A stretch of 64,000 nucleotides of DNA from Serpula lacrymans var. lacrymans S7.9 (taxonomy: Eukaryota > Basidiomycota > Agaricomycetes > Boletales > Serpulaceae), in contig NW_006763292.1 of the NCBI RefSeq assembly GCF_000218685.1, positions 62,001 through 126,000 of the forward strand. The letters are read 5' to 3'. A program made the position numbers and the translations under genes. This document shows positions 9,320 to 20,500 of the stretch, piece by piece. Every line of letters starts with the position of its first letter. Within the stretch, counting starts at the first letter, position 1. The notes below the pieces were generated by a model that saw only the letters and a program-made list of their open reading frames with translations, ran no database searches and had not been told where the DNA came from.

Positions 9320-10575
9320 ATGAAAAAAAAAAAACTTTTTCCTGCTCAAAAGAACCAGATTCTTAACCTCCTTGATGGAGGTAAAACTGCTCACTCCATT
9401 GCCTCTACCACTGGTGTCCATGTCTCTACCATCTCTAAACTTTGCTCCAAGGAGCGTTCTGAGCTCCAAATTTCTGTTGGAGGTTGTCCATCTAAGCTTT
9501 CTCCTGCCAATGTCCGCCATGCTATGCATCTCATCTCCACTTGCAAGGCAGAAAATGATAAAATTGGATAATGACCAGACCAGGGATTGAACCTGGAACC
9601 TTCTGGATACATGCCAGCTGCTCTACCAATTGAGCTATATGGCCAAGGTTATACAATGTAGGATCTTAAACATAACATGTAACCACGGACATCTTACACA
9701 ATATAGCTGCTGCATACTGGATTGGGTTACAAATCAGAGGTATTATCCTATGGGGTATTGGTATGTCAGAGTATATTCTAACAGAAAATGCTGTCCAGAT
9801 CACCAAAGCTCTTACCAACATCATTAACCAACCTCTATCCCCAAACACTGTCCACCAGCACTTGAAAAAAACTGGCATAAAGGCTGTGGTCAAGCAGAAA
9901 CACCCTCTTCTCTCTGCCAAGCATCATAAGGCTAGGTTGGACTTTGCTCATGCTCACAAGGACTGGACTGTAGAGGACTGGAAGAAGGTTGTATGGTCTG
10001 ATGAGACCAAAATCAATTTCCTGGGGTCAGATGGACACAAGTGGGTGTGGAAAAAGCCAGGTGAGGGGCTTACTGATAGATTGGTACAGGGAACTGTCAA
10101 GTTTGGAGGAGGTTCTATCATGATCTGGGGCTGTATGACTCGGGAGGAAGTTGGGTATACTGCTAGAATTGATGGTAGGATGGATGGGGACCTTTACCTT
10201 CAGATTTTGAAGGATGAACTGCTGAACACCCTGCAGTATTATGGTTTCAATCCTCCTGACATCATCTTTCAGTAAGATAATGACCCCAAGCGTACCTGCA
10301 AAAAGGTCAAGGAGGGGCTAGATGATCAGGAATTTAGAACTATGTTGTGGCCTGCACAGTCTCCTGACCTTAATCCTATTAAACATAGGTGGGGTTGTCT
10401 CAAGAGGAGGCTTACAGAGTATGAACACCCTCCTAATGGGATAGAGGAGTTGTGGGAGAGGATTTAAGTAGAGTGGGAGAAAGTAGCAGTTGCAGAGTGT
10501 TGCAACTTAATTGAAAGCATGCCTAGGATGATTCAAGCAGTGCTCAAGGCAAAAGGAGGCTATACCAAGTACTGA
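9320..10575 (+). pseudogene. Tc1/mariner-type transposase
   Basis: The frame starts MKKKKLFPAQKNQILNL, an N-terminal helix-turn-helix. It continues through the catalytic WSDETKIN (about 9996-10020), IIFQ-stop-DNDPKRT (about 10262-10295) and SPDLNPI (about 10362-10382), the DDE triad region of fungal Tc1 transposases, and ends AKGGYTKY. It would cut and paste the element at TA sites. It is broken by a 227-bp tRNA-like insertion at 9557-9783; removing that insert plus one copy of GAAAAT restores one frame (TCKAENAVQ). Two stops remain, TAA at 10273-10275 where relatives have a second Gln, and TAA near 10465. The right end of the element is near 10806; I could not find the left terminal repeat. 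Confidence 0.92.
9557..9783 (-). mobile_element. tRNA-like short insertion S1, copy 1
   Basis: A 227-bp insertion lies in the Tc1 transposase, flanked by GAAAAT at 9551-9556 and 9784-9789. The minus strand at 9573-9647 folds as a tRNA-like cloverleaf. It has a D-arm GCTC...GAGC, an anticodon arm CTGG/CCAG around catgtat, a perfect 5-bp T-stem CCAGG/CCTGG with ttcaatc loop, and about 5 acceptor pairs. A second copy, about 95% similar by eye and of equal length, is at 51710-51936. I read it as a Pol III-type nonautonomous element. Unusually, the tRNA part is near the 3' end of the sense strand. Confidence 0.82.
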
Positions 10576-10815
10576 TATTCCCTAGATATCTCCCTTGATA
10601 CCAAAAATGAAAAAAAAACTGTTGCAATGGTATTGCTGTTTTAAAATAGACATATCTCCACAGCCGCTGGGCCAACTCACATGACCCAGGAACCATTTTG
10701 TAGCCAAGGCCAAGTACTTTTGTTGACCCCACCAAAGTCAAGCATCATTCCTGGTGTGCTTTGAGCATAGTGGTTAGGCCAAATATTGCAACGGTTTTTG
10801 GAGTCAGTGTAAGTT
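10576..10815 (+). mobile_element. Right end of the Tc1 element
   Basis: This is the non-coding tail between the transposase stop and gypsy RT. The presumed terminus reads gcaacggtttttggagtcag then tgTA. TA is the expected target dinucleotide, and gypsy RT homology restarts immediately after it. The matching inverted terminus was not found on the left. Confidence 0.55.
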
Positions 10816-12146
10816 AGCTGGCGCCAAGATTTTAACAAAGATTGATCTCAGATTGGGGTACAATAATGTATGTATTAAAGAAGAAAATGCTTGGAAGGCC
10901 ATGTTTACATGCCGCCAAGGATCCTTTAAGCCCTTTGTCATGTTCTTTGGGTTGACTAATTCACCAGCGACCTTCTAGAGCATGATGAATGAAAATTTTG
11001 TGGATATGGAAAACTGTGTTATCAATGTAAATGATGATTTATTAATACTCACAAAATTAGACAATGAGGCTGAGTATGACAGGATTGTACAAGAAGTCCT
11101 TCAATGCTTACAGGAATAGGACACATTTGTCAAACCCAAGATATATAATTTCAAAGTGAAGGAAGTAGACTTCCTTGGTATGATAACTGGCCAGAATAGA
11201 ATCAAGATGGACCCTGAGAAAGTTCAAGATATTTTGGATTAGCCTGAACCTACTCATGTCAAAGGAGTTAGGACCTTTCTTGGCTTAGGCAATTTCTACT
11301 GAAGGTTTGTTTAGAACTTTGCAAAAATCACAAAACCATTGAACAATCTCACAAGAAAGAACATTGCTTGGCATTGGGGTGCCGAGGAACAAGAAATTTT
11401 TGATAGGGTTAAACTGGCATTTACAATAGCACCCATATTAGCTTTTCCAGAACTAAACAAAGAGTTCCAGCCAGAAACCGACTCTTCTGATTTTGCTACT
11501 AGGGCTGTTCTGTCAATAAAATGCCCTAATAATCTTTGAAGGCCTTGTGCCTATTTATTGCATAGTTTGTTGCTCATGGAGCGCAACTATCATATTTATG
11601 ACAAAGAGATACTGGCCACTATTTGAGCTTTAGAACACTGGCAGAACTATTTAGAAGGTGCTAGGCACCAATTTGAAATCTGGACTAATCATAAGAATGT
11701 GGAGTATTTTATAATGGCCCAGGACTTGAACCAAAAACAGGCCCACTATGTGGTATACTTGTCTAGGAAGTGATATGGTTAGACTCAGCAGGTGGTGTTT
11801 ACCCGTTGCCACAACTAATTATAAATTAATACATAAGCCTGGCACTTCTATGGGAAAAGCGGATGCTTTGTCTAGATTAGAAGATCATGTCAACAGCATA
11901 GAATATGACAACAAAGGTGTCACCCTGATAGATCAATCCAGGGTTGCCAATGTTCAAATTGGGCAGGATTCAGATCTTCTAAAAGTCTGTAAGAAAGACA
12001 TCTCATCAGAAAAAAAGGTGCACCCTGATGGCAATGAACATTATTTATGGGAAGATGGGCTCTTCCATTACAAAGACAAGATCTATGTTCCTGAGTCCAC
12101 AAGGATCAAGGCAATAGAGAGATGTCACAACACACCAGTGGCTGGG
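10816..12146 (+). pseudogene. Gypsy copy 1, RT, RNase H and integrase zinc-binding part
   Basis: The order of domains is RT palm (GVQ-like block, MFFGLTNSP at about 10935-10965, then the catalytic segment NVNDDLLIL near 11028-11050), RNase H (EFQPETDSSDFA near 11465) and the start of integrase (PESTRIKAIERCHNTPVAG near 12080-12140). Many stops and frameshifts are present. It ends exactly where the LTR-B at 12147 starts, so the integrase core and chromodomain are missing. Comparison with copy 2 shows the same order throughout. Confidence 0.9.
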
Positions 12147-12556
12147 TGTTATGATAACACAATCTTTGGACCTTCAAATTTCATTCTCCTTGTCAACTTT
12201 CTTTTGTAGTTTTCACACCCTGTGCCATGCGGCACTTTTCATTATTGTTCAAACTCCACTTCTTGTGCTGCACTGCCTTTTTCTATTTTTAGATACAAAT
12301 ACCTCACGCAGTGGAGCTGGTCACACAGGCTGTGCCCCATGACATCATCAGCCACTGCCACCACCAACTGTACAGTACACATGTACAAACAATCTGTAGT
12401 AGTATATATACCCCAATAGATCAAGACTCCTCAGTGAATTCTCCTGTTGTTTACCCACAACCAACTCGGTCCTATCTAAAGGGTAACCACTTCCCTCACT
12501 TCCTTATAGCTTTGTCTGAGTTGTGCGCCAGAGTATACAAACTCTTGGTTGTAATA
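12147..12556 (+). mobile_element. LTR family B, plus orientation
   Basis: The 410-bp repeat opens TGTTATGATAACACAATC and closes ggttgtaata (CA changed to TA). It interrupts the integrase of gypsy copy 1. It could be the 5' LTR of gypsy copy 2 or a solo LTR. The flanks CTGGG and TTAGG differ only by C-to-T and G-to-A changes, but integrase homology does not resume to the right. The pairing is therefore unresolved. Confidence 0.82.
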
Positions 12557-13047
12557 TTAGGACTTGCTCTTCATTACTCTCTCGCACTTTGTGCAAACCA
12601 GGTCCCCAGGGTTAAGGGGTTATTGTTTTGGGATATCCCATATAGCAGAAGGGTGCGCTCTTAGCAATGGCCCTGTAGTGCTCAGGGAGAAGGGACAATT
12701 AAATCATCTATACACGAACCCCAGTGTTAAGGGGAGTACCTCAGCTCAACAGTAGTGTGGAACTACTTGATGATTAGAAATTACATACAAAATTTTTCTT
12801 TCAAATATCTCTGACCGGGCCGGGCACTTGCCTCCGCCAGTTGGAGAAGGGTTGACAAGCGGACCACCCCCTGACAACCGTTCGGACCAGGCTTTATTAC
12901 AAATACCTTTTATATACTTTTTAAATACTACAGTGTGGGTAGTCGGAGATTGAGATCTGATACTCAGCTGGGAAGAGGTAGATCCACAGATAGCAAGTGG
13001 GGACCCCCAGTTATCTTTTTTTTACATTACAAAGAGAACAAGTCAAC
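12557..13047. other. Leader region before gypsy copy 2 gag
   Basis: No gene is seen. If the LTR at 12147 belongs to copy 2, this is its untranslated leader. I did not find a convincing tRNA-complementary primer site next to the LTR. Confidence 0.4.
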
Positions 13048-13973
13048 ATGTTGTTGCAACCCAATATAAACAGTCTGCTGCACAATATGCGTGCACAGAT
13101 TCAGGCGTTGACAGCATAGTTCGCCAAGATTCAGGCTGCCCCAGCAGCTGAACCTACAGTTGAGCAAAAGTTCAACAAAAAAGTCGAGATTGTCGCTGAC
13201 CCCAGTGCTTTCAAAGGAGATAGGGCTCAATTTGCCGAATGGTGGATCAAGCTCCAAATTTCGATCAAGGCAAACTGGGACACGTTTGCCAACAATTTTG
13301 AGATAGCGACCGCTGTGCTATCTCGACTAAAAGGACCTGTGGCGGGTCAATACGCCCAAGTTAGAATGCAGGAGTGCTACACCGCGGGAGTGTGGCCTGT
13401 CTGGGATGATCTCAAGGTTGAGATCAAAAAATATTTCAAACTGCAAGCTGAGTGTGACTGGGTGCGTCAGCAGATCTGTTCCTCCAAACAAGGAAACATG
13501 AGGACAGATGATTACGTTACCCGGTTTCTGGCCCTCTCCATCCAAGGAGGGCTGGGTAATGAACAAGTAGAACTGCTGGAATGCAATGTGAACCCCCGCA
13601 TTGCAGAACAGATCTACCTGCAGGATACACAGAGTGACAACCTGGCTCTGGTGGCTGAGGAAGTTTGCCGAGTTGGTAGAGCCATGGAGCTCTACGTTAT
13701 GCACCAAGGTGGTGGGACCACCACCAAAAACAACCAATCCCGGAGGCGCCCTGGGTCATCAAACCACCATAATCACTCTCACGGGTTCAAGCTGTTCGGG
13801 CTGCAGCCAGGACAGGTTTATGGATATTGGCGCGGTCCAAGGCGGACAGATGCGCAGATTCAAGGGCAGCTGTTACAACTGTGGCCAAGGGGGACACATG
13901 TCCCGAGATTGCAAAAACGGGGTGCAGGCCACCCAACAAAAAAAATAATCAAGGGCGCCAGGCGCACCAATTA
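13048..13973 (+). pseudogene. Gypsy copy 2, gag with zinc knuckle
   Basis: The likely start is ATG at 13048 (MLLQPNINSLL), with an early in-frame TAG after QALTA. The capsid-like region runs through EIVADPSAFKGD, SRLKGPVAGQYAQ and LALSIQGGLGNE. A CCHC zinc knuckle, CYNCGQGGHMSRDC, lies at 13871-13912 in a different frame from the capsid part, so at least one frameshift separates them. Gag packages the element RNA. The copy is decayed but complete in layout. Confidence 0.88.
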
Positions 13974-14537
13974 GAAACCCAAAAGCCGCACAATTGGCTC
14001 AATACTCTGGCCGGTTATTCGCATGATGAACTCTGGGCTTTCTTCTACGACCAGCAAGTCAATGAAATGAAAGCTCAGGGAAAAGAGTTTGGAGCTTAGG
14101 TCACTTGGGTGCCTTCGCTCCACGAAACAATGAAGTAAACCACAACAAAGCGGTCCCTGCTCCTGGGTGTTGCACGAGCAATAAAGGAAAGAGGGTGGCT
14201 CCCCTATTTGTAAATAATTATCTAAATCTATCATCTAAAGCATGTACTTGTATGAAGAATTGTGACTGTAATATTTATGATACTACCGCTGCACCAGTGT
14301 CTCCCTCTAAGTGTGGCCCCAGCAAGACAACTACTAGGGTGCTTGATTCTGGTAAAAATAAAAATAAAAATATAGAAAATATTAAAGTAGAGAAACATGT
14401 TTTTCTCAATTCTTCTTCTTCTTTGGAGCCACCTTTCCCCAAAATCCCAAGGTGTGTGTTGATGCACACATATTTTTTTATATCAAAAAGATATCTGTTT
14501 AGACGTAGGTGTGGAGAATCTTGCCCAGGGCATAGTA

Positions 14538-14871
14538 TGTTAGTTTTGGTGATTCTGCACCTAGTTGTGCTATCTATTTTCCCTTCTTTCTAAATCACTT
14601 TCCTCTTAATTCTTTTTGCTCTATTGTTCAGTATTCACTGAGCATTCTATAATTTCACCTTTGCGGCTGATTTGTTTACCTTTGTTTACAAAACTTCGGA
14701 CTAGTATTGCAGAGTCCAGTATTCCTATTCTTTAGTTACTCATACTGGACTCTAGGTACTGTACACATTCTGTACTCTCTGATAATATAGTTACTCATAC
14801 TGGACTCTAGTTCTGTCCCTGTTATCTCTCAGCAAGTGGCTAGACACTTCCCAGAAGTTCTCAATTGAACA
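14538..14871 (+). mobile_element. Solo LTR, family A
   Basis: A 334-bp LTR begins TGTTAGTTTTGGTG and ends CAATTGAACA. It is flanked by a perfect TAGTA duplication at 14533-14537 and 14872-14876. It sits between gag and protease of gypsy copy 2, so it is younger than that element. Confidence 0.93.
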
Positions 14872-14876
14872 TAGTA

Positions 14877-15090
14877 CACCCAACCAGTGCACTGCTTGAT
14901 TTAGGCGCAAACAGCATTTTCATAGATCAGGTCTGGGCAGAGAAAATTGGACTTCCCCTGGTAAAATTAGATGTATCTATTCCCGTCTATAACATTGACG
15001 GTATGCTTAATGCGGGTGGCTGCATTACGCACAAATGTTCTTTTATTGTTGAGTACCAAGGAAACAGAGAATGAGTCACCGCCAAGGCTA
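14877..15090 (+). pseudogene. Gypsy copy 2, aspartic protease
   Basis: Directly after the solo LTR the frame reads TSALLDLGANSIFID, the retroviral-type protease active-site region (usual form LLDSGA, here LLDLGA). The frame stays open to about 15074. The protease would cut the polyprotein. It is continuous with gag sequence once the LTR is removed, but flanking stops show decay. Confidence 0.8.
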
Positions 15091-15287
15091 CCTAACTAGG
15101 GAAGAATAATTTAATCTTAGGCTGGACCTGGCTATTTAAACACAATCCTGAGATCAACTGGCAGACAGTGGTTGTCACATTGTCACGTTGCCCGCAGGAG
15201 TGTGATGACTTGGATAAGCCAAGTCACGTCTGTCATACAGAGCTGGATGAAAGGATAAATGCTGGTCACGTTTATGCCAAGCTCTGA

Positions 15288-17243
15288 TTGTTAGATAAGA
15301 TTGATGATGATGATGACAAGGTAAAACCTGAGGAAGAGATCAAGAGGCTGGTACCTCCAGAGTACCATGACTTCTGGAAAGTCTTTTCAAAACACAAATC
15401 AGAGCGCTTCCCAGAGGCTAAGCCTTGGGACCATGCTATAGATTTGAAGGACACCTTCAAACCAAGAAAAGGACACATGATTCCCCTCTCTGCTCCAGAA
15501 AGAGATGAGGTTTCAAGTTCCATAAATAAACAGCTTAGGAAGGGTTACATCAGACCTTCCAAGAGCCCTATGATGTCCCTGGTGTTCTTTATTCCTAAAA
15601 AAGATGGTAAAAAGTGCATGATTATGGACTATCGTTACTTAAATGAGTACACAGTTTAAAACGCGTATCTGCTGCCTTTGATCAGTCAGCTAGTAGATAA
15701 ATTGGCTGGCACCAAGATCTTAACAAAGATGGATCTCAGATGGGGGTACAATAATGTACAAATCAAAGAGGAGGATGCCTGGAAGGCCACGTTCACATGC
15801 CACCGAGGATCCTTTGAACCCCTTGTTATGTTCTTTGGGTTGTCCAATTCACCGGCAACCTTCCAGAGCATGATTAAACGAGATTTTTGTGGATATGGAG
15901 GACTGTGTTGTCATTTACATTGACAATTTATTGATATTTACGAAGTCAGATGATGAGGCTGAGCATGACAGGGTCGTGCAAGAAGTCCTTTGACGCTTAC
16001 AGGAATGGGACCTATTCGTCAAACCCAAAAAATGTAACTTTGAAGTAAAAGAAGTAGACTTCCTTGGTATGATAATTGGCCAGAACAGAATCAGGATGGA
16101 TGCTGAGGAAGTTCAAGCTATATCGGATTGTCCTAAACCTACTTGCATCAAAGGAGTTAGGGCCTTCCTTGGCATAGGCAATTTCTACCGAAGGTTTGTT
16201 GAAAACTTTGCAAAGATAACGAGACTGTTGAACAATCTCACTCACAAGGACATTGTCTAGCACTGGGGCACCAAAGAACAAGAAGCTTTTGATAAGCTTA
16301 ACAGGCATTTACAACGGCGCCTATATTAGCATTTCCAGAATTAGACAAAGAGTTTCGGCTAGAAATTAACTCTTCTGATTTTGCTACTGGGGCTGTTCAT
16401 AGTTTGTCGCCTACAGAGTGCAACTATCAAATTTACGATAAAGAGATGCTGGCCATCATTAGAACTCTAGAGCACTGGCGGCACTACTTAGAAGATGGAT
16501 GCTAGGCATCAATTTGAAATTTGGACCAATCATAAGAATCTGGAATATTTTATGACGGCCTGAGACTTGAACAGAAAACAGGCCCGCTATGTGGTGTATC
16601 TATCTAGGTCTAATTATAAATTAAATTAATTCATAAGCCTGGTGCTTCAATGGGGAAAGTAGACACTTTGTCTAGAAGAGAGGATCATGCCAACGGCATT
16701 GAAGATGACAACAAAGGTGTCACCCTGATAGATCAACCCAGGGTGCCAATGTTCAAATTGGGCAGGATTTCAAACTTCTAGAAGTCTTCAGGAAAGACAT
16801 CTCAGAAGAGAAGGCACACCTTGATGGCAATTTACACTATTTATGGGAAGATGGGCTCTTCCATTACAAAGACAAAATCTATGTGCCTGAGTCAGCAAGG
16901 ATCAAGGCAATAGACAGACATCATGACACTCCAGTGGCTGGGCACCCTGGGTGGCAACAAACAATGGAGTTGATCTCCAGAAACTATATGTGGCCTGGCA
17001 TGGTCAAAGACGTACAGGAATACATAAAATCCTGTCTAAGATGTGCCATGGCAAAGAACTTGCATCAACCGCAGGCCGGAAAACTTATGCCAAATCCAAT
17101 ACCAGCTGGTCCCTGGCAGGATATATTGGTTGACTTTACAACGGATCTGCCCGAATCAAATGGGTATGATTCAGTAATGGTGGTAGTAGATTGATTCTCC
17201 AAAGAAGTGGTATTCATTCCCACCAATAAAAAAATTACAGCTA
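15288..17243 (+). pseudogene. Gypsy copy 2, RT, RNase H and integrase N-part
   Basis: This is Ty3/gypsy RT in several frames: LVPPEYHDFW, DLRWGYNNVQIKEEDAWKA and MFFGLSNSPATFQSM. The catalytic box is IYIDNLLIF at about 15914-15940, where the second Asp of the usual YxDD is Asn. RNase H follows, damaged around 16260-16650. Integrase begins with the HHCC-type zinc region (RHHDTPVAGHPGW, then CLRCAMAKN at about 17032-17060) and the first catalytic Asp in ILVDFTTDLP. Stops at 15657, 16258 and 17192, plus frameshifts, make it non-functional. Confidence 0.92.
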
Positions 17244-18200
17244 GTGGTACGGCGAACTTATATAAACATTTTGTATGGTCTACCCACGGGTTACCGGAAA
17301 CAATTATCTCTGATAGGGGACCCCAATTTGCTAGCAAATTTACAAAAGTTATGTCGGGTGCTGGGCATCAAATCTAAGTTATCAATGGTGTTCCCTCCGC
17401 AAACAGATGGACAAACAGAGAGGCTCAATCAGGAATTGAAGCAATACCTTCGTATATTTATCAATGACAGACAGACAGATTGGGCCAAGTGGCTAAAGAT
17501 AGCCCAGTTCTCTTATAATATTAAACAGTTGTCGGCTACAGGAAAGGCACCATTTGAGGTTACGAGATTGTACCTCCCCAGAATGGGTGTAGAACCTGGT
17601 AAAAGCAAGAACAAGGCTGCAGGGAACATGGCTAAGGACATGAAATCTGTCTTAGACAAAATGCGCAAGGCACTATTTAAAACTGCAGAGCAGATGGAAA
17701 ACAGGGCAGAGCATAGACACTCCAAGGCCCCTGATTACAAGGTTGGCGACCTGGTCTGGTTAGATACCAACCACTTAAAATTAAAAGATTGGCAGTCTAG
17801 AAAACTGACCAAAAAGTGGATTGGTCCTTACCGGATTAAGCAAGTTAAACCCAATGCAGTGGAGCTAGAGCTCCCAAAACAAATAAGGGTAGTATCCATG
17901 GTTAATATTAGCTGGGCAAAGGCAAAACACAAAGGACCGCTGCCGGGACAGCGCATAGACTGGCCCAGACCGGTTGTAGTGACCCAGGAAGGTGAAGAAG
18001 AATTTGAAGTGGAAAATGTGGTTGATGCACCCTTGAAGCGTGGAAAATTAGAGTTCCTGGTTCTCTGGAAGGGCTATGAAGATGAGGACAGAACATGGGA
18101 ACCAGAAGCCTATCTGGACAATTCCCACGACACTGTTCATTTTATTCCTATAATACATTGGCTCCTAGGAAATTTAGAGGCATGGATTCAAATCTTTTAA
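17244..18200 (+). CDS. Gypsy copy 2, integrase C-part with chromodomain
   Basis: An open frame of about 318 codons covers the second half of integrase. The catalytic ISDRGPQF lies in another frame at about 17310, and the in-frame part holds VFPPQTDGQTERLNQELKQY with the catalytic Glu. It continues through the GPYRIKQV domain to a C-terminal chromodomain, EEFEVENVVDAPLKR to VLWKGYEDEDRTWEPE at about 18000-18110. Chromodomain integrases steer insertion toward marked chromatin, which places the element among chromoviruses. The upstream polyprotein is broken, so this frame cannot be made in its native context. The natural stop is at 18198-18200, shortly before the polypurine tract. Confidence 0.93.
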   Translation: MVRRTYINILYGLPTGYRKQLSLIGDPNLLANLQKLCRVLGIKSKLSMVFPPQTDGQTERLNQELKQYLRIFINDRQTDWAKWLKIAQFSYNIKQLSATGKAPFEVTRLYLPRMGVEPGKSKNKAAGNMAKDMKSVLDKMRKALFKTAEQMENRAEHRHSKAPDYKVGDLVWLDTNHLKLKDWQSRKLTKKWIGPYRIKQVKPNAVELELPKQIRVVSMVNISWAKAKHKGPLPGQRIDWPRPVVVTQEGEEEFEVENVVDAPLKRGKLEFLVLWKGYEDEDRTWEPEAYLDNSHDTVHFIPIIHWLLGNLEAWIQIF

Positions 18201-18275
18201 TTCTGTTTTTCAAACAATGCCCAAAAGATTAACTACTACCACCGGTACTTGGCTTTGCCTGGAAGTCAAGCCTTA

Positions 18276-18287
18276 GGAGGGGGGTAA
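18276..18287 (+). promoter_or_regulatory. Polypurine tract of gypsy copy 2
   Basis: The purine run aggaggggggtaa sits immediately before the TG of LTR-B and marks the plus-strand primer. Confidence 0.75.
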
Positions 18288-18684
18288 TGTTATGATACAC
18301 AATTTTTGGACCTTTAACTTCTATTCTCCTCTTTAACCTTCTTTCTCATTTCCCACGCACTTGTGCCATTAGGCACTTTCCTTTTGTCCAGACTTTCACT
18401 TTCTCGTGTTGTGCTTCTTCTTCTTAATTCTAGATACAATTCTCTCACACAGTGGAGCTAGTCACATGGGCTGCACCCTATAACGTTATCAGCCACTGCT
18501 TTCATCAACTGTATAGTACACATGTACAAATAGCTTGTAGTAGTATAAAATATCCCAATATATCAAGGAGACTCCTCAGTGGGTCCTACTGTTCCTAATA
18601 CTAAGGGAGTTTATCCACTCTCTCACTCACTCCTCTTTACCTGTTCTCATTGTGCGCCAGAGTATAAAAGCTTTGGTTGTAACA
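18288..18684 (+). mobile_element. LTR family B, 3' LTR of gypsy copy 2
   Basis: A 397-bp repeat opens TGTTATGATACACAATT and closes ggttgtaaca, preceded by the polypurine tract. It differs considerably from the LTR at 12147, so if they are a pair the insertion is old. The right flank ttttg does not match ctggg on the left of 12147. Confidence 0.9.
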
Positions 18685-19724
18685 TTTTGTCTCTCTTGTG
18701 AACATTGTTGGCTTTCCATTGCACTGATAATTATATTGCCTCATATGGTACATATATATTTACAGCATTATTTGAGTATATGTATATATGAGGAATCTAG
18801 AAAAATCCTGGGTGAGAGTGATGAAATATATAACAAGGCTGGATGACATAGCAGACAAACCTATATTCCCAATAGAGGCTACAGGCTATTGATCTATTTC
18901 AAAATAAATTATTCCAGTGGTCCATGCGAGGCAGAGTTTGTCCCATTACAGATCATAGTCTTGAGGAGCTGATCAAGGATGATGATCCAATGTGAAGCTT
19001 GTGAAGTCTGGAATTGATCTGACACAACCACAATGACTGTTATGCTAATTTGAGGTAACACTGCTGAATTCATATGTAGCTTACAGCTCATCTGCCAAGT
19101 TTTGGTTTTAATGCTCATACTTTGGGCTTTTACTACATGACAGCACCCTCTCATAATCCCTAAACCCTTCAAAGCCTACTTTGAGCTAGTGTTCCACATA
19201 TATAGTGCTGTTCCAGTAAGTTTTCACAACTACAAACATTGAGTCTTCAACTTCCAACCAACTGTCTCAGCCATTCTCAGGAATCCCACCATTAAAACAT
19301 GGGGAAGAAACAAGTTTTTCCCATAGGTCTATACATCCTTTCTGTGTAATAGATTCTACTAGGCTCAAATCTTATTTGTCTGATGTCCAGAACTACCCAC
19401 TATCATAATGAGGCCAACTATAGCACAGAATTACTGCCTGATAAAGTTGCTCCTTCTGATCCACCTACTGAAGCTGAGCACTGTTTGTATTGATCCTCCT
19501 GCTTGTCAAGATGATTCATAATCTCCTTTGATGCAGAACTTACAGATAGTGGTGGTAATGATATGAGCAATTGTGCTAACATAGATTTGAGATACTCTCA
19601 GCAAGGTTTGTATATTTGATTCTTCTATCTATGTCTCACACTAATATGTACATATATCCCAGAGGCCAAACTAATGGTCTATCTGACTTGGAGTTATCTT
19701 CTATGGATGGTTGGTTCAGCATTA
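18685..19724. other. Unassigned stretch
   Basis: No protein family is recognisable in any frame. It separates the gypsy element from the truncated Copia RT. The truncation point of that Copia element, near 19725, lies at its right edge, so a deletion or recombination junction is expected here. Confidence 0.4.
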
Positions 19725-20495
19725 TTATGTCGCCATTGTTGTAGACTGATTTCTCCACAGAATCAACTTCTGACATAGCTGTACCATGACTCTATTAAGG
19801 AATGCATGAAAAATGTCAATGGAGCACAAATGGAGATTGTGGATGGCAGCAATAGCAAGGACAACTCTGATGTGTGATATGTGGACAGTGGGAGCAAATA
19901 TTTCAAGGAAATCAAAACCAGGATGCTGGTTGTAGCCTTTAGTCACATATCTGGCCTTGTAGTGCTCAACAGAGCCATAATCACTACTTTCACTGTTAAT
20001 AGCAGGAGTAAATTCTCTGTGTTGTAGCCACCCTGGTCTAGGTGGTCTCCTAGTTCTTACAGGGCGTCTCAATGCAATAGACAAGTCAGGAGAAGGCAAG
20101 CAATGAAGAGGGTGATCTGGAAGCCTAGTAGGTTGATTCACATATGATTTTGCATCAAGGTCCAAATCAAGCCCATAATCAGGTAAGTGCTGAGGTTGCT
20201 GAAGTATAGCTGGTGGGCCAATTGGTGCAGGGACATCCTCATTCAGGCCCAATGGCATGGATAGTGAAGGTGGAGTTGGAGTTGGAGGTGGAGTTGAGAC
20301 ATTGTCAGAAGACCTGTTCAATCCAGGGAAGTAGTGCTCATCAAAATCAGCTCACTCAGAGATAATGGTGCATTTGGTGGTAGGATTGAAGAATTTCTCC
20401 AACCCTTGTGCATTTCAGGGTAACCAATGAATACACATTTCTCCATATGAGAGCCAAAGATGTTTCTCTTGTCCTTTTGCATATGCACATAGGCA
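19725..20495 (-). pseudogene. Copia 5' half, integrase C-part and start of RT
   Basis: This minus-strand segment begins AYVHMQKDKR and EKCVFIGY, the end of the Copia integrase. A proline-rich linker follows (TPPPTPTPPSL), and then the start of RT, KARYVTKGYNQHPGFDF and SIDIFHAFLN, where homology stops. The element is truncated before the RT active site. It continues the integrase at 20732-21091 across a solo LTR. Several frameshifts are present. Confidence 0.88.
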
Positions 20496-20500
20496 GTACA

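Noticed and set aside
9573..9647. Possible functional tRNA gene on the minus strand
   Set aside because: The cloverleaf is part of a 227-bp repeated insertion with target duplications in a dead transposase, and position 33 is not T. It is better described as a tRNA-derived repeat.
12222..12755. Several short open frames around the LTR at 12147
   Set aside because: Most lie within an LTR repeat that recurs elsewhere and they show no protein family; they are chance frames.
12147..18684. A single full-length gypsy element bounded by both LTR-B copies
   Set aside because: The outer flanks do not match (CTGGG versus TTTTG), the LTRs are quite divergent, and no primer site was seen. I keep the two LTRs as separate entries.
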